This document shows positions 10,420 through 19,089 of a DNA stretch of 64,000 bases, piece by piece. Origin of the DNA: JAGWJU01 sp035533295. Its GTDB lineage: Bacteria > Elusimicrobiota > Elusimicrobia > UBA1565 > UBA9628. Both the position numbers and the translations under genes were made by a program. The notes beneath the pieces were generated by a model. It worked only from the letters and a program-made list of their open reading frames with translations, was not told the origin of the DNA and ran no database searches. Where the stretch lies: assembly GCA_035533295.1 (NCBI GenBank), contig DATLUA010000002.1, positions 11,677 through 75,676 of the forward strand. Reading direction: 5' to 3'. Each line of letters begins with the position of its first letter. The first letter of the stretch is position 1.

Positions 10420-11841
10420 CTAGGCCGGACCCGGATGGGCCGCGGCCAGCCGGCGCAGGAGCTCCTCGCCAACGGCGCGCACGTCTCCCGCGCCCAAGGT
10501 CAGCACCGTATCGCCGCTTTTGATGCTTTCCAAAACCGGCGCGACGCCCGGGAAGGCCGCGCAGTCAATCTTGCTGCGGACCAAGGAATCGAGAATCAGC
10601 TTCGAGCTGACTCCCGGCAGGGGTTTTTCGCCGGCCGGATAGATGTCCGTCACGTAAACGAAATCGGCGCCTTTAAACGCCGGGCCGAAATGCCCGGCCA
10701 GAAGCTTGGTGCGCGAAAAGCGGTGCGGCTGGAAAATCACCACGAGCCTTTCCCGGCGGGCGCGGCGGGATTTAGCGCCATTCCGGAGAGCGGCCAGCGT
10801 CGCCGCGATTTCGGTCGGATGGTGGCCGTAGTCGTCTACGAACTCGGCGTCCCCGACCGAGCCGAGGCGATCCAAGCGCCGGCCCACGCCGGAAAATTCC
10901 CCCAGCCCCCGGGCCAAATCCCGCGGCTCGAACCCCAAATAAGCGCCGGCGGCCATGGCCGCTAAGGCATTCAGGACATTATGCCGGCCCGGAACCCTGA
11001 GGGACACTTCGGCGGCTTTGCGGCCGCCATGAAGCGCCTCGAATCTTGAACCGCCTCGAAACAACCGCACATCGCGCGCGCGCCAGCCGGCCTTGCGATC
11101 AAAGCCGTAAGTCGAGACCGGCCGCTCGACGCGCGGCACGATAGAAGCCGCGCCGGCGTCGTCTTGGCAAATCACGGCGCAGCCGTAGAAGGGCAGGCGG
11201 TGCAGATAGTCCAGGAACGCCCGCTTCAACTGGTCCATCGATTTGTGGAAATCGAGATGATCGTCGTCGATGTTGGTCACCACGGCGGCCAGGGGCGATA
11301 GGTGCACGAATGAGCCGTCCGATTCGTCCGCCTCCACCACCATATAGTCTCCCATTCCCATGCCGGCCGCGGGACGGACGTTCTTGAGCCGCCCGCCGAC
11401 GATCAGGGTCGGGTCGGCTCCGGCCGCCGCCAGCGCCAACGCGGCCATGGAGGTGGCGGTGGTCTTGCCGTGGCTTCCCGCGACGGCCAGGGTCTTCTTG
11501 AAGCGGCAGAGCTCGGCCAGCATCTGGGCTCGCGGGATGACGGGAATGCCCTCCCGGCGCGCGCGGACCAGCTCGGGGTTGTCCGCCGGCACCGCGGTGC
11601 TCGCGACCACGACCTGCGCGCCGCGGACGTGCGCGGCCCTATGGCCCAGCCAAACCTTGATTCCCTCCGCGGCCAGCCGCTTAAAGGCCTCGCCGCGCTT
11701 GGCGTCCGAGCCCGACACCTCGTAGCCCAGGCTGTGCAGGACCTCGGCGATGCCGCTCATGCCCGAGCCGCCGATGCCCACGAAGTGCACGCGCCGGATA
11801 AACGGCCGCATCATGTCCTCTAGGCGGGCCTTATCCGCCAT
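10420..11841 (-). CDS. murC: UDP-N-acetylmuramate--L-alanine ligase MurC
   Basis: 473 residues from ATG at 11841. Mur ligase architecture: N-terminal UDP-binding HFVGIGGSGMSGIAEVL, central ATPase P-loop AGSHGKTTATSM, VVEADESDGSF, NIDDDHLDFH, and C-terminal DDYGHHPTEI and FQPHRFSRTK. It adds L-alanine to UDP-MurNAc, the first step of the peptidoglycan stem peptide. The gene overlaps the upstream rdgB-TPR frame by 11 bp. No other mur genes are present, so this copy lies outside a normal division/cell-wall cluster. Confidence 0.97.
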   Translation of the reverse strand: MADKARLEDMMRPFIRRVHFVGIGGSGMSGIAEVLHSLGYEVSGSDAKRGEAFKRLAAEGIKVWLGHRAAHVRGAQVVVASTAVPADNPELVRARREGIPVIPRAQMLAELCRFKKTLAVAGSHGKTTATSMAALALAAAGADPTLIVGGRLKNVRPAAGMGMGDYMVVEADESDGSFVHLSPLAAVVTNIDDDHLDFHKSMDQLKRAFLDYLHRLPFYGCAVICQDDAGAASIVPRVERPVSTYGFDRKAGWRARDVRLFRGGSRFEALHGGRKAAEVSLRVPGRHNVLNALAAMAAGAYLGFEPRDLARGLGEFSGVGRRLDRLGSVGDAEFVDDYGHHPTEIAATLAALRNGAKSRRARRERLVVIFQPHRFSRTKLLAGHFGPAFKGADFVYVTDIYPAGEKPLPGVSSKLILDSLVRSKIDCAAFPGVAPVLESIKSGDTVLTLGAGDVRAVGEELLRRLAAAHPGPA

Positions 11842-14221
11842 GGCCGCCTCCACGAGGCGAAGCCTGCACGGCGGCGGGACGCAGGAGCCAATTGAGGCCT
11901 TGGCGCGCCTCGCGGTTTTTAGGATCCAACCGAAGAACCCGGCGGTAGGTTTCCTCGGCGCCTTTTTCATCCCCGGTGATGACATAAGCCACGCCCAAGC
12001 CCAAGAGAGCCGATTCGTTCTGGGAATCCAAGGAAACCGCGCGCTTGAAAGCGTCGAGCGCCCGGCGGCCCTGGCCCAAATCCGCGCGGGCCAGCCCTTC
12101 GGCCACCCACCAGTCCGTCTGATCCGGATGGTTGGGCGGTTCGCCTATCTGCGGCAGCGTCTCCTGCACCAAGGCCATCCAGCCCACGCCCACAATCCAG
12201 AGCCCCATGTCGTTGCCGACCTGCCGCGGCTCGTAGAGCACGTTGGAGTTGGAAGGATTTTCGCCCGAGCCAGCGCCTCCGCCGCCGGACTGCGCATCGG
12301 CGGACCGCGAACCGTCGGAAAGTTCCTGGAGCTTGTTGAAGGTCAGGTTCATGCCCAGGTGCACGTCGCTTCCATCGGGCGCCTCGGCCACGGTCTTCTG
12401 CAAATCCTGCAAAATTCCCGCTATTTGGCGCCGGCGCTCCTCGGGGCCAGCCGCGCGGATTTGGTAGCTGCGGTTGACGGCCTGGATTCCCTGGGAGGGC
12501 CCGTTGACGGCCATCTGCAGCGCGCGCTTCAACTGAGAGGAGCCGACTTCCTGGGAAGACGGCTCGACGAGCTGCGGCTTGGGCATGAACACCGCCTGGA
12601 CCTGCATGATGGCGTCTTGATCCAGGGGAATGCGCTCCAGGTTGCGCGCGAACACGCTCAAGGGATCATCCGCCGAAAGCTTGGGCATCGCGGCGCCGCC
12701 CGCTGACGGAGCCGGGGGCTCGGCGGCCCCGGATGCCGCGCCGGAAGGCGCGTTGGCGCCCCCGCTCGCGGCGGATTTCCCGGAATAGGCGACGGAAAGC
12801 TGCAGGCCCGCGCCGCCTTCCCGCGGCGTCAGGTGGAACGCGCCCGCGAAAATCTTGCGCGCCTGGGCGAAGCGGCCCTCGAAGAGCAGCACGCGCCCCA
12901 AGCGCAGGCGGGCCACCGAATCCCGGTTCTTTAGCTCCAAGGCCTTCTCAAAGCTCGCGAGAGCCGACTTCAAATCCCCGTCGCTTTCCTGGACCGCGCC
13001 CATCTCCAGCCATGCGTCCTCGAACTGCGGATTTAAATCCAGCGACTTGCGGAACGCCGCCTCCGCGTCCTGGCTGCGGCCCAGAAGATAATAGAGCGCG
13101 CCCAGTTGAAAACGGTAGAGAGGCTCAGTGGGCGCGAGCGCCACCGCGCGGCGCAAATGTTCGAGCGCGTCGGAAATTTTCCCCAGGCTTTCCTCCAAGG
13201 ACGCCAAATCCATGAACGAATCCGGGCGGTTCGGGTCGAGCTTGATCGCCTTGCGGAACGCGTCGTAGGCTTCCTGATCGCGATCCTCGTAGGCCAGGGA
13301 AATGCCCCGAAGGATGTGGAGCTGGGCGCTGTTGGGGTTTAGCTTGAGGCTGATTTGGTATTCCTTGAGCGATTCATCCACCTCGCCCAGCCAATAATAC
13401 GCCGCGCCCAGCATCATGTGCGCGTCCGCGTTCTTGGGATCCGCGGCCACCGCCCGGGAGAACCTCATCGCCGCCGTCGCGTAATGATGGTTTGAAAAAT
13501 CGTCATAGCCCTGGGAGATATCCTGATTGGACTGCGCCGCCATCATCTGATCCCAAACAGTCTGAGGCGGCTGCTCGGTCGGAAGCGCCCGCGACGGCGG
13601 CGCGCCCAAGCACAGCAGCACGCCGCCCAAGGCCAGGGCTTGCTTGACGCGCGGCAAAATCGCCGCGAGCGCGCGGGCCCGGTGGCTGATGCGGTTTTTT
13701 TCCGCCAGGCCCATCTCGGCCAGCGTTTTTTTCTCGTCCGGCGCGTAGAACACGGGGTCGTAGCCGAAGCCTTCGATGCCACGCGGCTCAATCGTGATTT
13801 CACCCTCGAGACGGCCTTCCTCGCAGATGACCGCGCCGTCCGGCCCGGCCAAGGCCATGACGGTGCGAAAAACCGCGCGCCGAGGCGCCGGAACGCCGCG
13901 CAGCTCGGAGAGAAGCTTCTTGATGTTGGCCGCGAAATCGCAACCCGGCCCCGCGTAGCGCGCCGAATAAACGCCGGGCCGCCCGCCCAAGGCCGCGACC
14001 TCCAAGCCCGTGTCGTCGGCCAGGGCCCAGTCCCCGCAAAAACGCGCGGCCGTTTGCGCCTTCTTGCGCGCGTTGCCTTCGATGGTGGGCTGGTCCTCGT
14101 CTATTTCGGGAAAACCGGGGCAATCCTTGGGCAGGGCCAAAGCGACGCCCAGCCCCCGCAGGGCTTCCGAAATCTCGCGGACCTTATGGGAATTTCCCGT
14201 GGCCAGAAAAAGGCGCCTCAT
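11831..14221 (-). CDS. rdgB: RdgB-type XTP/dITP pyrophosphatase continuous with an exported-type TPR protein
   Basis: A single open frame of 796 codons. Residues 1-192 are a full-length RdgB/HAM1 pyrophosphatase (ATGNSHKVREI, ADDTGLEVAALGG, GVYSARYAG, GFGYDPVF, AEKNRISHRARAL), which cleans ITP, dITP and XTP from the nucleotide pool. From about 194 a hydrophobic stretch (LALGGVLLCLGAPPS) looks like a signal peptide core, then at least seven TPRs (about 235-470), a low-complexity Ala/Gly/Pro linker (about 485-520), and another TPR pair near the end. Either this is a true fusion or the TPR gene starts internally, for example at TTG 13657, giving a secreted TPR protein with RdgB ending nearby. 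A possible promoter (TCGACA, 15 nt, TACAAT at 14246-14251) lies upstream, at the head of the nine-gene run. Confidence 0.85.
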   Translation of the reverse strand: MRRLFLATGNSHKVREISEALRGLGVALALPKDCPGFPEIDEDQPTIEGNARKKAQTAARFCGDWALADDTGLEVAALGGRPGVYSARYAGPGCDFAANIKKLLSELRGVPAPRRAVFRTVMALAGPDGAVICEEGRLEGEITIEPRGIEGFGYDPVFYAPDEKKTLAEMGLAEKNRISHRARALAAILPRVKQALALGGVLLCLGAPPSRALPTEQPPQTVWDQMMAAQSNQDISQGYDDFSNHHYATAAMRFSRAVAADPKNADAHMMLGAAYYWLGEVDESLKEYQISLKLNPNSAQLHILRGISLAYEDRDQEAYDAFRKAIKLDPNRPDSFMDLASLEESLGKISDALEHLRRAVALAPTEPLYRFQLGALYYLLGRSQDAEAAFRKSLDLNPQFEDAWLEMGAVQESDGDLKSALASFEKALELKNRDSVARLRLGRVLLFEGRFAQARKIFAGAFHLTPREGGAGLQLSVAYSGKSAASGGANAPSGAASGAAEPPAPSAGGAAMPKLSADDPLSVFARNLERIPLDQDAIMQVQAVFMPKPQLVEPSSQEVGSSQLKRALQMAVNGPSQGIQAVNRSYQIRAAGPEERRRQIAGILQDLQKTVAEAPDGSDVHLGMNLTFNKLQELSDGSRSADAQSGGGGAGSGENPSNSNVLYEPRQVGNDMGLWIVGVGWMALVQETLPQIGEPPNHPDQTDWWVAEGLARADLGQGRRALDAFKRAVSLDSQNESALLGLGVAYVITGDEKGAEETYRRVLRLDPKNREARQGLNWLLRPAAVQASPRGGGHGG

Positions 14222-14265
14222 GGATATGATCGAATCGTCGGCGAAATTGTATCATTATTGCCGCG

Positions 14266-14574
14266 ATGTCGATGATGACGGCTTTGCGCTGGCGCTGTTG
14301 CCTCGCCATTCTGGCTCTGGGGTTGGCCGGGTGCGCGACGACGGGCGCCCAGGATATCAACCTCTCCGACGCGGCGCTCCAAGCCCGGGTCGAGGAGCGT
14401 CTGGCCGCGCGCAAGGACCTGGACCTGCACTTGGTGGACATCGACGTCGTCTCGCAGGTGGTGACTCTCTCCGGACTCGTCAATTCATGGCAGACCAAAC
14501 AGGAAGCCGGACGCGTCGCGGCCCGCACGCCGGGCGTCCAGGAAGTCCTCAACAATCTCCTGATCCAAGAATAG
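14266..14574 (+). CDS. BON-domain lipoprotein
   Basis: 102 residues. The signal peptide ends in lipobox LAGC (Cys at about 23), then a single BON domain (about 33-100: LQARVEERLAARKDLDL, VVSQVVTLSGLVNSW, EAGRVAARTPGVQEVLNNL). BON domains bind phospholipid or act as envelope-stress adaptors (OsmY/DolP family), so a periplasm-facing lipoprotein is likely. It is divergent from the rdgB operon. Its last 88 bp overlap the probable start of mutY. Confidence 0.88.
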   Translation: MSMMTALRWRCCLAILALGLAGCATTGAQDINLSDAALQARVEERLAARKDLDLHLVDIDVVSQVVTLSGLVNSWQTKQEAGRVAARTPGVQEVLNNLLIQE

Positions 14575-15557
14575 CCCGCCTTCTGGCTTGGTACGACGCG
14601 CGCAAGCGTGATTTGCCCTGGCGGCGCAAGGTCGGCCCCTACTCCGCCTGGATTTCCGAAATCATGCTCCAGCAGACGACCGTCGCGACGGTCGTCCTCA
14701 AGTTCGAGCGCTTCCTGGCCCGGTTCCCAAACATTCAAGCGCTGGCCGCCGCCTCCGAAGAGGACGTGCTGGCCGGCTGGGCGGGCTTGGGCTACTACTC
14801 GCGCGCTCGCAACCTCCTGGCCGCCGCGCGCAAAATCACGGGAGAGATGGGCGGACGCTTTCCCTCGGACTACGAAGGAATTCTCTCCCTGCCCGGTGTG
14901 GGCCGCTACACCGCGGGCGCCATCGGCTCCATCGCCTTCGGGCTGCGCCGGCCGGTCTTGGACGGCAACGTGATGCGCGTCTTTTCCCGCTGGTTCGCCG
15001 TGCAGGACAACCTCAAGGACGCCGCGACCCAGAAAAAACTCTGGGCCATCGCTGAAAAATTGGTCCCGGCCGCGCGGCCCGGCGATTGGAACCAAGCGCT
15101 CATGGAATTGGGCGCGACCGTGTGCCTGCCGGAAAATCCAAAATGCTTCGAATGCCCCGTTTCCAGTCATTGCCTCGCCTTCTCTCGAAAAATACAGGAC
15201 CGCCTTCCCGTCGTCGCGGCGCGCCGGGAAGCCGTTTCTCTGCGCTGGACCTGCCTTTGGATAGAAAAAAACGGGAAAATCATTTTATGGAAAAGATCCC
15301 AGGACGAGCGTTTCTTGAAAGGGCTTTGGGGATTTCCCGAGGCGCGCCACCTGCGCGTCAAGCCCGGCGCGCTTTTAAAGACCACCGCGCATTCCATCAC
15401 GCACCACCGGATCACGGCCGAACTGCGCCGCGCCTCCGCGCCGAAAAAGATTCCCGCTCAAGCCGCCTGGATCGCCAAGGAGAAGCTCAGCCGGCTCCTG
15501 GTCTCGTCGCTCTGGATTAAACTTCTCGGAAAAAACCGCAGCGCGCCCCAACTTTAA
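14487..15557 (+). CDS. mutY: A/G-specific adenine DNA glycosylase MutY
   Basis: MutY glycosylase removes adenine mispaired with 8-oxoguanine. Catalytic glutamate in SEIMLQQTTVATV, helix-hairpin-helix LPGVGRYTAGAIGSIAFG, catalytic-region aspartate VLDGNVMRV, and a [4Fe-4S] loop C-x6-C-x2-C-x5-C (CLPENPKCFECPVSSHC) are all intact. A Nudix-like 8-oxoG-recognition domain follows (WKRSQDERFLKGLWGFPE). Homology begins at about codon 29 (ARLLAWYDARKRDLPW). The nearest upstream in-frame start is ATG 14487, inside the BON gene, so either the overlap is real or a non-canonical start lies near 14570. Confidence 0.93.
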   Translation: MADQTGSRTRRGPHAGRPGSPQQSPDPRIARLLAWYDARKRDLPWRRKVGPYSAWISEIMLQQTTVATVVLKFERFLARFPNIQALAAASEEDVLAGWAGLGYYSRARNLLAAARKITGEMGGRFPSDYEGILSLPGVGRYTAGAIGSIAFGLRRPVLDGNVMRVFSRWFAVQDNLKDAATQKKLWAIAEKLVPAARPGDWNQALMELGATVCLPENPKCFECPVSSHCLAFSRKIQDRLPVVAARREAVSLRWTCLWIEKNGKIILWKRSQDERFLKGLWGFPEARHLRVKPGALLKTTAHSITHHRITAELRRASAPKKIPAQAAWIAKEKLSRLLVSSLWIKLLGKNRSAPQL

Positions 15558-15603
15558 ACTTCCGGCGCGTTATGCTACGATGGCGTCTCAACGGAGGAGG
15601 GCG

Positions 15604-16146
15604 ATGAGAATGAATTGGTTTTCGGTGCTCGCGGGAACGTTTCTCGTTTTGCTGGGCTTGGGCATGATTCTGCAGGTCTTCGGCATCCACCTGCCTCTGG
15701 TGCGCACGGCCCTGGCCCTGCTCATCATCTACGCAGGCGTGCGCGTGCTCCTTCCCGGCTCCCGAGGCGTCTGCCGCGGCTGGACGCACAACGGCGCCGG
15801 CAGCGCGATCTTCTCCTCATCGAGCGTGGAGCACGCGGGCTCCGCGCCCGCGGAGTACAACGTGGCATTCGGCAGCCAAAAAATCGACCTGACCAAGGTC
15901 GATCTGTCCAAGGGCGACGTGCGCGTCCGCGTCAACGCGGCCTTCGGCTCGACCGAGGTCAAGCTCGACCCGGCCACGCCGGTCAAAATCGTCTTTAGTT
16001 GCGCCTTCGGCGGCGTGAAGTTCCCGGGCGGCAGCGCCGCGGTCATCGGGACCAACACCTACAAGAGCGAGAGCTACAAGGAAGGCTCGCCCGCGCTCCT
16101 CATCGACGCCGACGCCGCTTTCGGCGAGATCAAGATTACGAACTAA
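15604..16146 (+). CDS. LiaF-like membrane protein with beta-solenoid C-terminus
   Basis: 180 residues. Two N-terminal membrane helices (about 3-45) precede a soluble domain with four evenly spaced AFG turns (VAFGSQKIDL, AAFGSTEVKL, CAFGGVKFP, AAFGEIKI), the stacked-turn pattern of the LiaF/YvqF cell-wall-active-antibiotic-response C-terminal domain. In Firmicutes LiaF restrains an envelope-stress histidine kinase; no kinase is adjacent here, so the role is open. ATG 15604 is preceded by a good Shine-Dalgarno GGAGGAGGG, which decides the start over the upstream ATG at 15580. Confidence 0.8.
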   Translation: MRMNWFSVLAGTFLVLLGLGMILQVFGIHLPLVRTALALLIIYAGVRVLLPGSRGVCRGWTHNGAGSAIFSSSSVEHAGSAPAEYNVAFGSQKIDLTKVDLSKGDVRVRVNAAFGSTEVKLDPATPVKIVFSCAFGGVKFPGGSAAVIGTNTYKSESYKEGSPALLIDADAAFGEIKITN

Positions 16147-16156
16147 GCTTGGCCGC

Positions 16157-17317
16157 TTAGGCCCGGGCCAGCGCCCGCTCGAAGTCCGCGAGCAAATCCT
16201 CGACCGCTTCCAAGCCCACCGAAACTCGGACAAGCCCGTCCGCGATGCGAAGCTTTCTCCGCTCGGCCGCGGGCATGCCGGAATGCGAGGTGGTCGCGGG
16301 CCGCGTGACGAGCGACTCCACGCCCCCAAAGCTCGGCGCCACGACCGGCAGACGCACGGCGCGCATGAAGCGCTCGGCCTTCTTCAAGCCCCCTTTGAGC
16401 TCGAAGCTCAGCAGCCCGCCGAAGCCGTCGAAGAGTTCGCGCGCCCTTTGGTGCCGCGGGTGGCTGCGCAGCCCCGGGTAATTGACTCCGGCCACTTTAG
16501 GATGCCGCTCCAAAAACCGCGCGACTTCAATGGCGCTGGCGTTTTGGCGGACCATCCTCACTGCCAGCGTCTTGATGCCGCGTTCGAGCAGGAAGCACGC
16601 GTGCGGGTCGAGCGAGCCGCCCAGGTGATTGAGCCGATGCGTGGCCCTCTCGACCCAGGATCTGCGGCCGATGATCGCTCCAGCCACGATATCCGAATGG
16701 CCGTTCAAGTATTTGGTGGCGCTGTGCAGCGATAAATCAAAGCCCCATTGCGCGGGCCTGAAGTTCATCGGGCTCGCCGAGGTGTTGTCGATGAGCGAGA
16801 CGATGCCGCGCTCCTTGGCGAAGCGCGCGACGGCTTCCAAGTCCCCCACCTGCAGCAGCGGATTGGTCATGGTCTCGACGTAGATGGCCTTGGTGTTGCG
16901 CTTGATTTTCTTTTTCCACGAGGCCGGTTTGTCCGCATCGATGAAGTCGCAGGAGACGCCGAAGGACTTCAAATCCCTCGCGATGAACTCGTGCGTGCCG
17001 CCGTAAAGGCAGTCCTGCGCGAGCAGGTGATCTCCCGCCGAGAGCACGGTCAAAAGCGCGGTGGAGATGGCGGCCATGCCGCTGCCGGCCACCAAGGCGT
17101 CCTGCGCGCCCTCCAAGGCCGCGAGCTTGCGGTGCAGGGCCTGGTGATTGGGCGTGTTGTTGAGGCGGATGTACTTGAGATCGTGGTAGCTGGTCTCGCC
17201 GAAATACTCGTAGATGGAGGACTGGAAGACCGGCATGCTCACCGCGCCCAAAATCCTGGGGTGGATGTTCCCCGCGTGAATGACCTCGGTCTCCAAACGC
17301 CTGGAATTTTTCGCCAT
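16157..17317 (-). CDS. Cys/Met metabolism PLP-dependent enzyme (cystathionine gamma-synthase/lyase family)
   Basis: 386 residues from ATG 17317, preceded by AGGAGT. Fold-type I PLP enzyme: GSGMAAISTAL (phosphate binding), YGGTHEF, ETMTNPLLQV, DNTSASP, PLP-lysine motif SATKYLNGHSDIVAG, and C-terminal GGVESLVTRPATTSHSGM. It would act in trans-sulfuration or methionine gamma-elimination. Synthase, lyase and O-acetylhomoserine sulfhydrylase cannot be separated by eye. It is convergent with the LiaF-like gene. Confidence 0.92.
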   Translation of the reverse strand: MAKNSRRLETEVIHAGNIHPRILGAVSMPVFQSSIYEYFGETSYHDLKYIRLNNTPNHQALHRKLAALEGAQDALVAGSGMAAISTALLTVLSAGDHLLAQDCLYGGTHEFIARDLKSFGVSCDFIDADKPASWKKKIKRNTKAIYVETMTNPLLQVGDLEAVARFAKERGIVSLIDNTSASPMNFRPAQWGFDLSLHSATKYLNGHSDIVAGAIIGRRSWVERATHRLNHLGGSLDPHACFLLERGIKTLAVRMVRQNASAIEVARFLERHPKVAGVNYPGLRSHPRHQRARELFDGFGGLLSFELKGGLKKAERFMRAVRLPVVAPSFGGVESLVTRPATTSHSGMPAAERRKLRIADGLVRVSVGLEAVEDLLADFERALARA

Positions 17318-17364
17318 GGAATGACTCCTGTGTCCGCTCGTCAAGCCAGTCTTAGAGGCTGGCG

Positions 17365-17755
17365 GGGACGGCAGACCCGAAATCAAGATTTCCAGATCCC
17401 GCCCTTTGTTCCGCCGCCCGGCAAAATCGATTTTATCCCTTCGTTTCGGGCAGAGCGCCCCTTCGCCCTGAGTCGGATTGCCAATGGCGAGTGGGTGATT
17501 CAGGACCTTTCGGCCCCGCCGCCTGAGGCAGTCAGCCCGGCCGCCAGCGCACCCGCGCCGCAGGGCAAGGCTCTGGCCCCTCTGATTGACGCCATGCTCT
17601 TGGCAGGGAATATGACCATGCGCGGCATCGTCCGCGAGCTCCAACGCAAGGCGAGTTCCGTCTGCCACGGCCGCGATCTTCGGGCCAACGTTCGCGCCAG
17701 AATATACTGGCTAAAAAAGAGAGGCTGTAGCCCGTCGTTGCTTTTATCCCTATAA
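17365..17755 (+). pseudogene. Possible coding remnant, unrecognised
   Basis: The 514-bp interval between the PLP enzyme and the HTH gene contains a plus-strand open frame whose last 60 codons look like real coding sequence: GC-rich third positions and a charged helical segment (GIVRELQRKAS, DLRANVRARIYWLKKRG) that could be a small DNA-binding or winged-helix-like tail. No start codon with a ribosome site is visible near 17365. Upstream it merges into the antisense of the PLP gene promoter region. I think it is the 3' end of a lost gene, but it may be chance. Confidence 0.35.
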
Positions 17756-17802
17756 ATCCATCGCAAATATACCATGCGGATGATGGCTGGGCCTAGTAAT
17801 TA

Positions 17803-17843
17803 ACGATTTATGATTTGCAAATCGTGAATCTATGCTGTATACT
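17803..17843 (+). promoter_or_regulatory. Promoter with overlapping palindromic operator for the HTH-nucleotidyltransferase genes
   Basis: TTGCAA (17815-17820), a 17-nt spacer and TATACT (17838-17843) form a good sigma-70 promoter. A perfect 12-bp palindrome GATTTGCAAATC (17812-17823) covers the -35. It is nested in a wider inverted repeat ACGATTT (17803-17809) / AAATCGT (17819-17825). The expected transcription start (about 17850) falls on or beside an ATG, so the mRNA may be leaderless. The layout suggests autorepression by the HTH protein encoded immediately downstream. Confidence 0.65.
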
Positions 17844-17849
17844 GTGGGC

Positions 17850-18389
17850 ATGAGACCCCAGCATGGCATCAAGCCGCAGGATGTGCTCATTCTGCTCAAG
17901 ATCGCGTGTTGGCGAGACCGAGAATGGCGCTCGGTTGATCTTGCCCATGAACTTCAGATCTCCCCGGCCGAGGTGAGCATGGCCCTCGAGCGGGCGCGGC
18001 GCGTGGGCTTTCTCGACCCCAAAAAGCGCAGCGTGATGAAGGCGCCATTTCTGGAGTTTTTGCTCCATGCGGTCAAGTACGTCTTTCCCGCGGAGCCCGG
18101 TCCCCTCTGTCGCGGCATTCCCACGGCCCACTCCGCGCCGCCGTTGGCCAAGCGCATCGTGTCCGAGGAAAGCGATCAATACGTTTGGCCGCATGACGAC
18201 GGCAAGGTGCGGGGTCAGGCTATCGCGCCGTTGTATGAGACGGCACCCGCCGCCGCGCGGCAGGATGAGAAGCTTTATGAGTTCCTATCGCTCATAGACG
18301 CTCTCCGCGTCGGCCGCGCCAGGGAGCGAAACATCGCGGCCCAGGAAATCGAAAATCGGCTTAGCGAGCTCGTCCTTGAGAACAAGTAA
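17850..18389 (+). CDS. Winged-helix HTH regulator, probable antitoxin/autorepressor
   Basis: 179 residues from ATG 17850. An in-frame ATG at 17832 lies upstream of the -10 box and is rejected. The N-terminal half is a winged HTH (DVLILLKIACWRDREW, VDLAHELQISPAEVSMALERA, GFLDPKKRSV), MarR/Rrf2-like in style. The C-terminal half (HAVKYVFPAEPGPLCRGI, LYEFLSLIDALRVGR) is not a domain I know. It overlaps the downstream nucleotidyltransferase by 14 bp. HTH plus nucleotidyltransferase pairs of this order are typical of AbiE-like (type IV) toxin-antitoxin modules; assignment here is by context. Confidence 0.8.
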   Translation: MRPQHGIKPQDVLILLKIACWRDREWRSVDLAHELQISPAEVSMALERARRVGFLDPKKRSVMKAPFLEFLLHAVKYVFPAEPGPLCRGIPTAHSAPPLAKRIVSEESDQYVWPHDDGKVRGQAIAPLYETAPAAARQDEKLYEFLSLIDALRVGRARERNIAAQEIENRLSELVLENK

Positions 18390-19068
18390 GAACCTGGACA
18401 TGCTGTCCGTGGTCGCCCGCGGCCTTCAGGACCTCAAGGATCAAGTGGTCTTCGTCGGCGGTGCCACGGTCGATTTGTACGTCACCGATCCCGGAGGAGA
18501 ACCGTTGCGCCCCACCGATGACGTGGACTGCGTGATCGGGATCACAAGCCGCGTCGCTTACCGGACTCTGGAGGAAAAACTCAGAGCCCTGAAATTTTCC
18601 CATCCGCTCGATGAGGCTCGGCCACCCATTTGCCGCTGGAAATTCTCCGGGATCTCCGTGGACGTAATGCCCACCGACGAAGGCGTATTGGGTTTTAGCA
18701 ACCGCTGGTATCCCGACGGCATCGCGCACGCCGAAAGTCGGGTTCTGCCGGACGGCCAAACCGTCGCGATTTTCTCTCTTCCCTACTTCCTGGCCTCCAA
18801 GATCGAAGCATTCCTGGGGCGGGGCAAAGATGACTTTTACGGTAGTTCGGATCTGGAGGACATCGTGACGCTGATTGACCGGGCCGAAGACCTTCGCGAG
18901 AAGGTTCTGGCCGCGCCGAAGGATGTCCAGAACTATATCGGAGAGAAGTTCGGCTCTTTCCTGGGCAATGACCTGTTCGTGCAGAGCGTGGCCGGGCATC
19001 TCGACGCCGGTGCAGGGCCAGGCCGGGTGGAACGGGTTCTGGGACTCATGCGCGAGCTCGCAAAATGA
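18376..19068 (+). CDS. Nucleotidyltransferase-fold protein, probable toxin of the pair
   Basis: 230 residues from a TTG at 18376 (alternative ATG 18400). Nucleotidyltransferase core: VFVGGATVDLYV (the GG-S/A helix turn) and TDDVDCVIG (the D-x-D metal site), later ISVDVMPTDEG for the third carboxylate, and LPYFLASKIEAFLGRGKDDFYGSSDLEDIVTL, the pattern of AbiEii-like and related enzymes (K, then DxxD). Such proteins transfer nucleotides to tRNA or proteins and can block growth. It is co-transcribed with the HTH gene. Catalytic residues look intact. Confidence 0.8.
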   Translation: MRTSKNLDMLSVVARGLQDLKDQVVFVGGATVDLYVTDPGGEPLRPTDDVDCVIGITSRVAYRTLEEKLRALKFSHPLDEARPPICRWKFSGISVDVMPTDEGVLGFSNRWYPDGIAHAESRVLPDGQTVAIFSLPYFLASKIEAFLGRGKDDFYGSSDLEDIVTLIDRAEDLREKVLAAPKDVQNYIGEKFGSFLGNDLFVQSVAGHLDAGAGPGRVERVLGLMRELAK

Positions 19069-19089
19069 TTTCCACCGCTCCCGGTACTT

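Noticed and set aside
14010..14486. Longer N-terminus for MutY
   Set aside because: The extra residues are the antisense of rdgB and a shifted frame of the BON gene; homology to MutY begins after 14560.
17832..17849. ATG at 17832 as start of the HTH gene
   Set aside because: It lies between the -35 and -10 boxes, so it would not be transcribed from the promoter identified.
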